Shown one piece after another: positions 22,426-30,537 of a stretch of DNA of 64,000 nucleotides. The stretch spans positions 1,240,001 through 1,304,000 of the forward strand of contig NZ_RJKL01000001.1 of the NCBI RefSeq assembly GCF_003751945.1. The letters are read 5' to 3'. Each line of letters starts with the position of its first letter. Position 1 is the first letter of the stretch. The notes below the pieces were generated by a model. That model did not search any database, was not told where the DNA came from, and saw only the letters and a list, made by a program, of their open reading frames with translations. This DNA is from Couchioplanes caeruleus. Its GTDB lineage: Bacteria; Actinomycetota; Actinomycetes; Mycobacteriales; Micromonosporaceae. A program made the translations under genes and the position numbers.

Positions 22426-25113
22426 TCAGGAAATTCTTTGCGGCGGGGTGGAGACCGCGGCCAGCGAGGCGACGAGAGCGGACCTGCCGGCGACGTCGAG
22501 CTTGCGATAGCAGTTCGTGAGGTGCTTCTCCACCGCACGCCGGCTGACCTGCAACGTAGACGCGATCTCCTGATTGGTCAGGCCCCTCACCACAAATGAG
22601 ACCACCAGGCGCTCCGCATTGGTCAATGAACGCTCGCGTGCGGCCCGACGTCCGGCGGCAGCGCTCCCCACCAGGTCGGACGCTCCGCAGACGAGCGCGA
22701 TCGCGCTGCCTTCCTCGGTGGCGGCCCCGCCCTCGGCAGTGTCGGCACACGCTTGGCCGAGCGCCAGCAGCGCGCGGGCGAGTTCCCGCTCGTTCGCGGA
22801 CCGCCGTAACACGACGACCGCTTCGCGCAGCAGTTCCACCCCGTGCTGCCCGCCCTCCAGGTGACCTTTCACGCGCAGGACCCGCCCCAGCTGCGCGGGC
22901 GCACCCCATGCCAGCGCCGCGGCATGCTCCTCGTCGAGCAGCGCCGTCGCCGTCCGCCGATCCCCGGCCCGGTGGTGAAGGACCGCGGTGTACACGCGCC
23001 AGGGCAGCAGTCCGGGGCCGTGCCATCCCGCAGCACCCAGGTCGGTGCCACATGCGAGCAGGACCTGCCGAGCAGCGACGACGCGTCCGGCGTCGGCGTC
23101 GACGCAGGCGCGCGTCATCCGCAGTGCGACCGACAGGCTCAACGAGCTCGGGCGTATCCGGGCGGCGACGCTGCCGGCCAGCGAGGCGTCACCGGTCTCC
23201 ACCGCGACCGCCGCGAGGACGCAGAGTGCCAGCGCCTCGGTCTCCGAGCCGGGTGCGGCCAGGTGCGCGATGCGTTCGGCGCAGGTACGGGCGGCAAAGA
23301 GCCGGCCGCGGCCCACCAGCACGTGTGCCCGCAGCGCCTCCATCTGGATCTCCGTGGCCGGCGGCAGACCGGGCCCGGCCCGGTTCGCGCCGGCGGCCAA
23401 CCAGCGCGCTGCGCCGTCGAGCGCATCCGCGGCGACCAGCGCGAGCACGGTCAGCGGGAGGGTCGCCTGGGTCCGGATGCCGGCCAGCGTCTCCCGCTCG
23501 AGGATCCGCAGGCCCAGATCGGCGACGGTCGCGGCGTTCAGCCGCCCGGTGACCGCGGCGGCGTTCAGCAGCACCGCGACCAGGCTGCGTTCGGCGGCCG
23601 ACTCCAGCGACGTCACCGCGCCCAGCCGCCGCAGCCGGGCGAGGGCACGATCGAGTTCGCCGGGCTCCTCCATCTCGGCGTGCCACAGCCGGGCCTCGAC
23701 ACCGCAAGCCGCATCCAGCGCGGCAGCGTCACCGGCCGCAGGGGCGCCGAGGTCGCGCGCCGCCCGCCGGAAGAGGTCCACCACATCCGGACGCGGCATG
23801 ACGAGCACCGCGGGCGGAATGCGCAAGGCCACGGCAGCCCGGTCCCGGGGATCGTCGAACAGCGACGCCGCTTGATCGACCCAGCGGTCGGCGGCCTGGG
23901 GGTCGTCGTCCCGCACAGCGTCCGCCAGGTCGATCAACAGCCAGGCCCGGTCCTGACCCAGCCCGGAGCTGTCGAGCAGGGCACGATGCAGATATCCGAT
24001 GGCGGCCTCGGCACTCCCCCGACGGTGCGCGGCGAGGGCGGCCGCGCGCAGCACCTCGACCAACCAGGACCGTTGCAGCGTGGGCACCGCGATCAGATGC
24101 CGGGCCACGTCCTCGGCCGGAAATCCGCGGCTGTGGAGCGCGTCGGCGGCGGCCGTGTGCGCGCGCAGCCGCTCGACCATCGGGACGTCGAACTCGATGG
24201 CGCCGCGGACGCCGGGGCGGGTGAACCGCGGGTGTCCGGTGGCCGCCATCAGTCCGAGGTCGCGCAGCGCGCGCAGACTCGTCGCGACCTCCGCCCGGTC
24301 GACCCCGCCGACCTCGGCCAGCAACGAGACCTCGGCATGGTCCCCCAGGACGGTGACAGCCGTGGCGACCGCCCGCACCTCGCTCGGCTGCCGGGCCAGT
24401 ACCCCGAGAATCCGGTCACACAGGCCGACCGGTTCCGCGGCAGCGATCTTCGCGGCGTGCCCGGCGTCCGGCGTCATGCCCGTCGCCAGTGCGTGAGCGG
24501 CCAGCTCCGCCAACACCAGGGGGTTCCCGTCGGCGGCTCGCTGACAGGCGTCCGCGAAGCGGTTGTCCGTGTCGGCGCCGAGCGAGCCCCGCAGGAACTC
24601 GCGCGCGGCGGCCGAGGTCAGCGGGGCGGGCCGCAGCACGGCGTCGGCGGCCTCCGTGATCTGAAGTACCAGCGGATGGCGGCTCTCCACCTCACCGTCC
24701 CGGACGGCGCAGACCATCAGCACCGGCAGGCCGTCGAGGTGCAGGGCGAGTTCCGCCAGCCAGGCCAGGGACGGCTGGTCGGCGTCCTGCAGATCGTCCA
24801 CGATCAGCAGCACCGGTCCGGGGACGGCGAGGCGGCTGACCACCTGCCTCGGATCCCGGCTCCCGCTCGTACCTGATGGCAGGCCATCGAGCAACTGGCG
24901 CACCACACCCCAGGCGACGTCTCGGTCACCGGGAAGCCCGGCGGCGCGCAGCACCCGCGTACCGGCGGCGGACGGAATCGCACGCAGCAGCGCGGACCGC
25001 CCGATGCCGAGCGGCCCGCGGACCACGACCAGCTCGGATCGGCCGGTTCTCGCCCAGCCCAGTCCCGCCTCGATCCGGGTCAGCTCGCCCGAGCGCTCGA
25101 GCAGCATCGTCAC
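22426..25113 (-). CDS. LAL-family LuxR transcriptional regulator 1
   Basis: 895 aa. Layout: N-terminal AAA-type ATPase, long helical middle, C-terminal LuxR helix-turn-helix (LTNAERLVVSFVVRGLTNQEIASTLQ... VEKHLTNCYRKLDV). The Walker A reads GPLGIGRS, with Arg in place of the usual Lys; Walker B is VLLIVDDLQ. The GTG start at 25113 overlaps the stop of the upstream LAL gene (GTGA), so translation is coupled. Size and position match the NysRI-III/AmphRI-III/FscR activators of polyene clusters. ATP hydrolysis may be weak given the Walker A change. Confidence 0.9.
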   Translation of the reverse strand: MTMLLERSGELTRIEAGLGWARTGRSELVVVRGPLGIGRSALLRAIPSAAGTRVLRAAGLPGDRDVAWGVVRQLLDGLPSGTSGSRDPRQVVSRLAVPGPVLLIVDDLQDADQPSLAWLAELALHLDGLPVLMVCAVRDGEVESRHPLVLQITEAADAVLRPAPLTSAAAREFLRGSLGADTDNRFADACQRAADGNPLVLAELAAHALATGMTPDAGHAAKIAAAEPVGLCDRILGVLARQPSEVRAVATAVTVLGDHAEVSLLAEVGGVDRAEVATSLRALRDLGLMAATGHPRFTRPGVRGAIEFDVPMVERLRAHTAAADALHSRGFPAEDVARHLIAVPTLQRSWLVEVLRAAALAAHRRGSAEAAIGYLHRALLDSSGLGQDRAWLLIDLADAVRDDDPQAADRWVDQAASLFDDPRDRAAVALRIPPAVLVMPRPDVVDLFRRAARDLGAPAAGDAAALDAACGVEARLWHAEMEEPGELDRALARLRRLGAVTSLESAAERSLVAVLLNAAAVTGRLNAATVADLGLRILERETLAGIRTQATLPLTVLALVAADALDGAARWLAAGANRAGPGLPPATEIQMEALRAHVLVGRGRLFAARTCAERIAHLAAPGSETEALALCVLAAVAVETGDASLAGSVAARIRPSSLSLSVALRMTRACVDADAGRVVAARQVLLACGTDLGAAGWHGPGLLPWRVYTAVLHHRAGDRRTATALLDEEHAAALAWGAPAQLGRVLRVKGHLEGGQHGVELLREAVVVLRRSANERELARALLALGQACADTAEGGAATEEGSAIALVCGASDLVGSAAAGRRAARERSLTNAERLVVSFVVRGLTNQEIASTLQVSRRAVEKHLTNCYRKLDVAGRSALVASLAAVSTPPQRIS

Positions 25114-27881
25114 CCGCTCTCGGCGGCCCGGACCAAGGACCGCAGGTCGTCACGCCCGCTGAGGCGCATCGCCCGGTAGACCCGGCTGAGCCTCAGCTCG
25201 ACGGCGCGCTGGGAGATCGACAACAGCACGGCGATGTGCCGGTTCAGGTTGCCGCGGCCCGCCAGGACGGCGGTGAGCCGGTCCTTCTCCGACAACGCGG
25301 CCCAGCCCGGATGGAGCATGAGGGCACCCGGCGCCGAAGCGATCGATGGAGGTCCGGGCACCACCGCGGCGGGCTCCGGGCGCAGCGTTTCGCGTATCGG
25401 GCCCAGCCGCCGGGCGAGCCGGCCACAGGGGTATGCGGCAGCCACACTCTCGGCAGTGCTCAGCCAGTGCCGGGCGGCGTCGTGCTCGCCACGGGCCAGG
25501 TGGGTGTCCGCGAGTTCTGCGGTTGTCCAGCCCAGTGTCAGCCGCGCCGGCGAGCGGCGCAGCAATCGCACGGCCTCGTACACCCCGGCGGCGTCCTCCG
25601 GCTTCCCGGAGCCGGAGGCCGCGACTCGCAGCCGGGTTCGGGCGGCCCAGCCGAGCGCGGCGGGCGCGCCCCAGCGGCGCGCGAGGGCCGACTCCTCGGC
25701 GGCGACCTGGCGGGCCCGTCCGAGATCGCCCAGATGTAGCCAGACCTCCGCTGCCAGCGACCGCCATGGCAACAGCGCCGGGTTCATCCAGCCCTGCCGG
25801 GCCAACGCCCGACCGCAGTGATGCAGCAGGTCGGCGGCATCGGCGGGCCGACAGTCCCCCCATGCGGCCAAGGCCCGGGCGAACAGGAGAAACGGCCAGT
25901 ACGGCCCCTCCTCCACCCCGGCCGGCACCGCGGCGCCGGCCAGTTTCTGTACGGTGGCGCGGTCGTCCGCCTCCAGGCTCAGCGCGATCCGGACGGTCAG
26001 CAGCAGGGGCAGTATCAGCGGGTGCCAGCTGGCCGAAGGCAGGACGCGTTCGCCGTCCTGGAGATCTCGGGCGGCCAGATCGAGCCGGCCGCGGCGCATT
26101 TGCAGCTCCGCACGCATTCCCAGGACACGAGCCAACGGCGCGGTTGCGTGCCCGCCACGCAGTTGGCCGGCCAGTCGGTCGAGAGCGAGCCCCGCCTCAT
26201 CCAGCTCGTCGGCCAGGATGAGAGCCCGGCAGGCAGCCAGCTGCGGCATCACCTCGACGGAGTCGCCGCTCAGCGCATGCCGTGCCAGGGCCACGGCAGT
26301 CGCACGGTCGCCGGCGCGAACCGCCAGGCTCCAGGCACGCACGCCCGCCTGGGCCGGGCACCGGGGCCGGTCAGCTAGCGCCGGCATGGCGGGCGCGACC
26401 AGGTCGGCGGGATGTGAACGCAGTTCGTCGGCGAGCGCGCCCAACGCCAGCAGCCGTTCCCGCTCGTCCGGTCCGACCCTGCCCAGCGCCCGAAGGACGG
26501 CGCGGCGGGTCCGGTCGGCGTCGCCCCGGGCAAGGCACAGGTCGACGGCCGCCACCACGGCCCGGCTCGGGTGGTGGCCGTCCGTCCGGGCGATCTCGGC
26601 CAGCCTCCGGTCGCTGGCCTCGGGTCCCGTGGCCGCCTCCATCCCGGCCAGTTCGATCCCGATGCGTCCGCGCAGGACGGGGCTGAGCGGCTCGTCGAGT
26701 ACCCGGGCGAGATGGGCCACGCCGCGCTCGTACCGGCCGGCCCGGCACAGGATGGCGGAGCTACGCCGGAGCCGGTGCACGGCCCACCGGGCGCCCACCG
26801 GACGCGCCGACAGCAACAGATCGGCGACTTCTTCGTCGGCCGCACCGGACCGGTGCGCCAGCTCCGCCGCGCGAGCGTGCAGGTCGGCCCGCTCCTCGAC
26901 GGAGAGCTCGTCCAGCAACCGTTCGGCGACGTGGGGCGAGATCGGCCGTACGCGGTCGCCGTCGCCGACCGTGAGGCCGCAGGCGTCCAGCATCGCGCGC
27001 ATCCGAGGGGCGCTCGAGGTAAGCGGTGGCGCCAGCGTGTAGACCAGCGGCAGATCGAGCAGGCCGTCGCAGACCGCCACAGCGCGCAGCACCGCGATCA
27101 CTTCCGCGGGCACGTCGCGCAATACCCGTAAGGTGAAGTCCACCCAGGCCGAGCCAGCGGCCGCTTCCAGTTCGGCCACGTGAGCGGCGACCGGTCGGTG
27201 CGGTCCGGCACGGAAGAGCCGCAGCGAGTCGCCCAGCACCTCCGGGCTGCCCGCGCTGAGACGGGCGGCGGCCGCCGCGAACGCCGAGTCGGGCTTGGCG
27301 CCGCAGCATGCCTCGACGACACGTGCGACGCCGGACGGTGTCAGCGGCGGCAGCCGAATCTCCGTCACCGGGACCCGGTCCGGGTGCAATGCGGCCCGAT
27401 CCGGCCGGTCCAGCGATCGGCTCCCGGCGAGCAGCACCGCCATAGGCAGCCCGGGAAGGTGCCGCAGGAACGCCCGGAACCAGCGCTGCGAGTGGTCGTC
27501 CCACGCGTGCGCATCGTGGATGACGACCAGGGCGGGTCTGCCGTGCAGGGCCTGGACCGCCGATAGGACAACCGGCATCGCTTCCGCCTCGGCGGCCGCG
27601 GACCGACCGCCGGTGGCACCACCGGCGAATCGGGCGGTGAACCGGCGCACCGCCGCGTACGGGTGGGGCTGCTCATCCCGACCGGCGCGGGCCTGGAGCA
27701 CCAGCATGCCCTGATCCGCGGCATCACGGGCGAGCAGCCGGACGAGTGCCGGCTGACCGTTGCCACGCCGTCCACAGAGAACCGTGACGGACGGCCTGCC
27801 GGCGCGGGCCTCGGAGAGCGCCGCGCCGATGCGCCGCAGATACGTTCGGCGCTCGACGAGGTCCGGGTTCGGATCGGTCAC
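25110..27881 (-). CDS. LAL-family LuxR transcriptional regulator 2
   Basis: 923 aa from a GTG start at 27881 behind GGGAG. The N-terminal ATPase region has a strongly degenerate Walker A (GRRGNGQPAL, with neither the Lys nor the Ser/Thr) and a Walker B-like VVIHDAH. The C-terminal helix-turn-helix is LSEKDRLTAVLAGRGNLNRHIAVLL... VELRLSRVYRAMRL. It heads a two-gene operon with LAL1. By position and size it is a pathway activator of the NysR/AmphR kind, but its ATPase is probably catalytically dead. Confidence 0.88.
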   Translation of the reverse strand: MTDPNPDLVERRTYLRRIGAALSEARAGRPSVTVLCGRRGNGQPALVRLLARDAADQGMLVLQARAGRDEQPHPYAAVRRFTARFAGGATGGRSAAAEAEAMPVVLSAVQALHGRPALVVIHDAHAWDDHSQRWFRAFLRHLPGLPMAVLLAGSRSLDRPDRAALHPDRVPVTEIRLPPLTPSGVARVVEACCGAKPDSAFAAAAARLSAGSPEVLGDSLRLFRAGPHRPVAAHVAELEAAAGSAWVDFTLRVLRDVPAEVIAVLRAVAVCDGLLDLPLVYTLAPPLTSSAPRMRAMLDACGLTVGDGDRVRPISPHVAERLLDELSVEERADLHARAAELAHRSGAADEEVADLLLSARPVGARWAVHRLRRSSAILCRAGRYERGVAHLARVLDEPLSPVLRGRIGIELAGMEAATGPEASDRRLAEIARTDGHHPSRAVVAAVDLCLARGDADRTRRAVLRALGRVGPDERERLLALGALADELRSHPADLVAPAMPALADRPRCPAQAGVRAWSLAVRAGDRATAVALARHALSGDSVEVMPQLAACRALILADELDEAGLALDRLAGQLRGGHATAPLARVLGMRAELQMRRGRLDLAARDLQDGERVLPSASWHPLILPLLLTVRIALSLEADDRATVQKLAGAAVPAGVEEGPYWPFLLFARALAAWGDCRPADAADLLHHCGRALARQGWMNPALLPWRSLAAEVWLHLGDLGRARQVAAEESALARRWGAPAALGWAARTRLRVAASGSGKPEDAAGVYEAVRLLRRSPARLTLGWTTAELADTHLARGEHDAARHWLSTAESVAAAYPCGRLARRLGPIRETLRPEPAAVVPGPPSIASAPGALMLHPGWAALSEKDRLTAVLAGRGNLNRHIAVLLSISQRAVELRLSRVYRAMRLSGRDDLRSLVRAAESG

Positions 27882-27984
27882 GCCACTCCCGAGCTAGGGC
27901 GGCACGCCGGAGTCCGGACCGCCTCGTTCCATACGCTACACATCATGATCAGGGGGTCACGAACGGTAAACCCATATCGCACCC

Positions 27985-28050
27985 GAGATAAAGAGGGGAA
28001 CATCAATCTCTTTAGGGGTTGACATTCCTCTTAAAGAGGGATGTTCCCGT
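27985..28050. promoter_or_regulatory. AT-rich repeat element upstream of LAL regulator 2
   Basis: TAAAGAGGG occurs at 27991-27999 and again at 28032-28040. CTCTTTA (28010-28016) is the inverted partner of the first copy. GGGAACATC (27998-28006) and GATGTTCCC (28040-28048) form another inverted pair. The second half overlaps the last codons of the carboxyltransferase gene. It could be a terminator for that gene or an operator for the LAL operon. Confidence 0.4.
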
Positions 28051-29440
28051 GTACTCCGCGAGCCGGCAGCGCCTGGGCCAGCGCCTCGGCGATCTTCGAT
28101 CGCGTCCGGGCCGGCTCGATCACCTCGTCGATCAGGCCGAGCTCCACGGCCCGATCCACGCCGCCGGCCTCCGCCTCGTGCTCGGCGATCAGCCGAGCCT
28201 CAAGCTCCGGCCGCTCGGCCTCCGAGCACGCCGCCAGCTCCCTCCTCTTGAGAATGCCCACGGCGGCCTTCGCACCCATCACCGCGACCTCGGCACCCGG
28301 CCAGGCCAGCACGCGCGTCGCGCCCAGCGAGCGGGAGTTCATCGCGATGTACGCGCCGCCGTACGACTTGCGCATGTAGAGAGTCACCCGGGGCACCACC
28401 GCCTCCGCGAACGCATGCAGGAGCTTGGCGCCGCGACGTACCACCCCACCCAGCTCCTGATCCACCCCGGGAAGGTAGCCGGGCACGTCGACCAGGACCA
28501 CGAGCGGGATCGCGAAGGCGTCGCACAAGCGGACGAATCGCGAGGCCTTCTCCGCCGACAACGAGTCCAGGCAACCGCCCTTGCGCAACGGGTTGTTGGC
28601 CACCACCCCGACCGTGTGACCGGCCAGCCGGCCGAAACCCGTGACGATGTTCGGCGCCCACTTGGCCTGCAGTTCCTCGAACGAGCCGCCGTCCAGGACA
28701 TCCTTGACCACCGGGCGTACGTCGTACGCGCGCCGCGTATTCTCCGGCAGCCCTTCCACCGCCGTGACGGCGCTGACTGCGCTGAGATCCCAGCGTCCGG
28801 GGCGGGCGAGCAGTACCGCCAGCCGACGGCAGCGCCGGTACGCATCGGCCTCGTCACCGGCGACGATGTGCGCCACCCCTGAGTGCCTGCCGTGCGCCAC
28901 CGGGCCCCCGAGACCCTCTTGGTCGATCTCCTCACCAGTGACCGAGCGCACCACGTCCGGGCCGGTGACGAATATTCGTCCGGCGTCGCTCATGATCACC
29001 ACGTCGGTCAGCGCCGGCCCGTACGCCGCACCGCCGGCGGCAGGTCCGACCACGACCGACAGCTGCGGTACCCGCCCCGAGGCTCGGACCATCGCCGCGA
29101 ACACGTGACCGACTCCGTCCATCGACATCACGCCCTCGGCCAGCCGCGCACCGCCGGAGTGCCAGATACCGATCACCGGCACCCGGTGCTCGACCGCCAG
29201 GTCGATCGCCTCGGCGATGCGGCGGCAGCCGAGCGAACCCATCGCGCCGCCCATCCGGGTGCCGTCGGTGCAGAAGACGACCACGTCCAGGCCGTCGATG
29301 CGGCCGCGCGCGGCGAGCACCCCGAGATCGTCCGGATCGTGCAGCAACGTCTCGGTGTCCACGTCGACCATCTGGCGGATCCGCAGGAGCGGGTCGCGCA
29401 CGTCCACGGATTTCTCGACGGCATTGATAACCGCTGTCAT
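28031..29440 (-). CDS. Acyl-CoA carboxylase carboxyltransferase (beta) subunit, AccD6-like
   Basis: 469 aa, full length for the family. It transfers carboxyl from biotin to an acyl-CoA. The segment GAYIAMNSRSLGAT and the C-terminus ending NIPL match AccD6-type acetyl-CoA carboxylases. The residue that is Asp in propionyl-specific PccB (GAYDVM) is Ile here, which favours acetyl-CoA and hence malonyl-CoA output. Oxyanion-hole glycines (GPAAGGAAYGPAL) are present. No alpha (biotin) or epsilon subunit lies nearby, so it would use a partner from elsewhere. A CTAG/AATTC box 61 bp upstream suggests co-regulation with the PKS. Role: precursor supply. Confidence 0.9.
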   Translation of the reverse strand: MTAVINAVEKSVDVRDPLLRIRQMVDVDTETLLHDPDDLGVLAARGRIDGLDVVVFCTDGTRMGGAMGSLGCRRIAEAIDLAVEHRVPVIGIWHSGGARLAEGVMSMDGVGHVFAAMVRASGRVPQLSVVVGPAAGGAAYGPALTDVVIMSDAGRIFVTGPDVVRSVTGEEIDQEGLGGPVAHGRHSGVAHIVAGDEADAYRRCRRLAVLLARPGRWDLSAVSAVTAVEGLPENTRRAYDVRPVVKDVLDGGSFEELQAKWAPNIVTGFGRLAGHTVGVVANNPLRKGGCLDSLSAEKASRFVRLCDAFAIPLVVLVDVPGYLPGVDQELGGVVRRGAKLLHAFAEAVVPRVTLYMRKSYGGAYIAMNSRSLGATRVLAWPGAEVAVMGAKAAVGILKRRELAACSEAERPELEARLIAEHEAEAGGVDRAVELGLIDEVIEPARTRSKIAEALAQALPARGVHGNIPL

Positions 29441-29492
29441 GAGGGTCCCCTCCTTGGCAACTGTCAGCGCAATACAACGGCACCGGAGGTAA

Positions 29493-29504
29493 GCGAATTG
29501 CTAG
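29493..29504 (-). promoter_or_regulatory. Candidate PAS-LuxR box between accD6-like and lyase-like genes
   Basis: Minus-strand CTAGCAATTCGC has the same CTAG-N-AATTCRC core as the boxes at the PKS and dehydratase. Its CTAG lies 61-64 bp upstream of the carboxyltransferase start, and the box is 64 bp before the divergent lyase gene. Confidence 0.45.
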
Positions 29505-29567
29505 ATTCGATGCTTCCCCGGCGCGCGCCGGGGAACGCGGACGACACGGCGGTGTCAGACTGCCGCC

Positions 29568-30323
29568 ATGACGGCGATCGATAATCTCGCGCTCACCGGG
29601 TACGGGCACTTCACCACGATGCGGGTCGAGCACGGGGCGGTCCGCGGTCTCACGCTGCACCTCGATCGGCTGGTGGCCGACTGCGCCACGGTGTTCGGGA
29701 CCGAGCTGTCCCGTACGTACGTCCGGGAGTGCATCCGGACGGTGCTCCGTGACGCCGCGGGACCGCTGACGGTGCGCGTCACCGTCGCCGACCCCGAGTT
29801 GGCGGTGACCCATCCCGCCGCCCCGTCCCACCCGCAGATCTTCGTCACGACCCGCGCCGCCTCTCCGGTCGGCCTACCGCCGCTGCGGGTCCGTTCCGTG
29901 CGGCACGACCGTGGCGTACCCGCGGTCAAACACACGGGGCTGTTCGGCTCACTGTACGAACGCCGCCGCGCACAGCTGGACGGATACGACGACGCGCTGT
30001 TCGTTGATGGAGACGGATCAGTCAGCGAGGGCGTGACCTGGAACGTGGGCTTCGTCGCGAGTGACAGCACCCTCATCTGGCCGCGGGCTCAGGTGCTGTC
30101 CGGCGTGACCATGCGACTTGTCGCCGGAGCGCACACCGGCCCGCAGCGCACGGAACCGGTTCCACTGGCCCACCTGCCGACGATGGTGGCCGCCTTCGCC
30201 ACCAACTCCGCCGGCGGAATCCGGCCCGTCGCCTCCATCGACACCCTCAGGTTCAGCACCGCCCACGAGGCGCTGGACCTGCTGGCCAGGCAGTACGCAG
30301 GGATCGAGCCGGAATACATCTGA
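29568..30323 (+). CDS. Class-IV aminotransferase / aminodeoxychorismate lyase-like protein
   Basis: 251 aa. A fold-type IV PLP enzyme: the likely Schiff-base Lys is in VKHTGLFGSLYERR, followed by DALFVDGDGSVSEGVTWNVGFV, the family's product-site region. It could release p-aminobenzoate from aminodeoxychorismate (PabC), the starter of aromatic heptaenes such as candicidin/FR-008, or be a general branched-chain/D-amino acid aminotransferase homologue. Divergent from the accD6-like gene with a shared 127-bp promoter. No PabAB is visible in the window. Confidence 0.7.
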   Translation: MTAIDNLALTGYGHFTTMRVEHGAVRGLTLHLDRLVADCATVFGTELSRTYVRECIRTVLRDAAGPLTVRVTVADPELAVTHPAAPSHPQIFVTTRAASPVGLPPLRVRSVRHDRGVPAVKHTGLFGSLYERRRAQLDGYDDALFVDGDGSVSEGVTWNVGFVASDSTLIWPRAQVLSGVTMRLVAGAHTGPQRTEPVPLAHLPTMVAAFATNSAGGIRPVASIDTLRFSTAHEALDLLARQYAGIEPEYI

Positions 30324-30477
30324 CCCGACCGTCGTCCCGGCAGGCCCGTGACACAGCGGTGCTCACCGCAGCGATGTGCCGACGTTTGGGTGCTCCCCCT
30401 CTGCGGTCGGAACCATCCTCGCCCCGGCCTTGCCGCGCTGGGGCGTGCGGCTCCTTGTTGCCTCCACGTAACGGGCA

Positions 30478-30522
30478 ACGAGGAAAGCGCCGCCCGGTGT
30501 GGCCGGGCGGCGCTTTCCTCGT
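30478..30522. terminator. Perfect 20-bp hairpin between convergent genes
   Basis: A 20-bp stem (30478-30497 with 30503-30522) and a 5-nt loop TGTGG separate the lyase-like gene from the GH26 gene. This is a strong bidirectional terminator and a sensible cluster boundary. Confidence 0.85.
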
Positions 30523-30537
30523 CTGTGGAGGCTTGGG

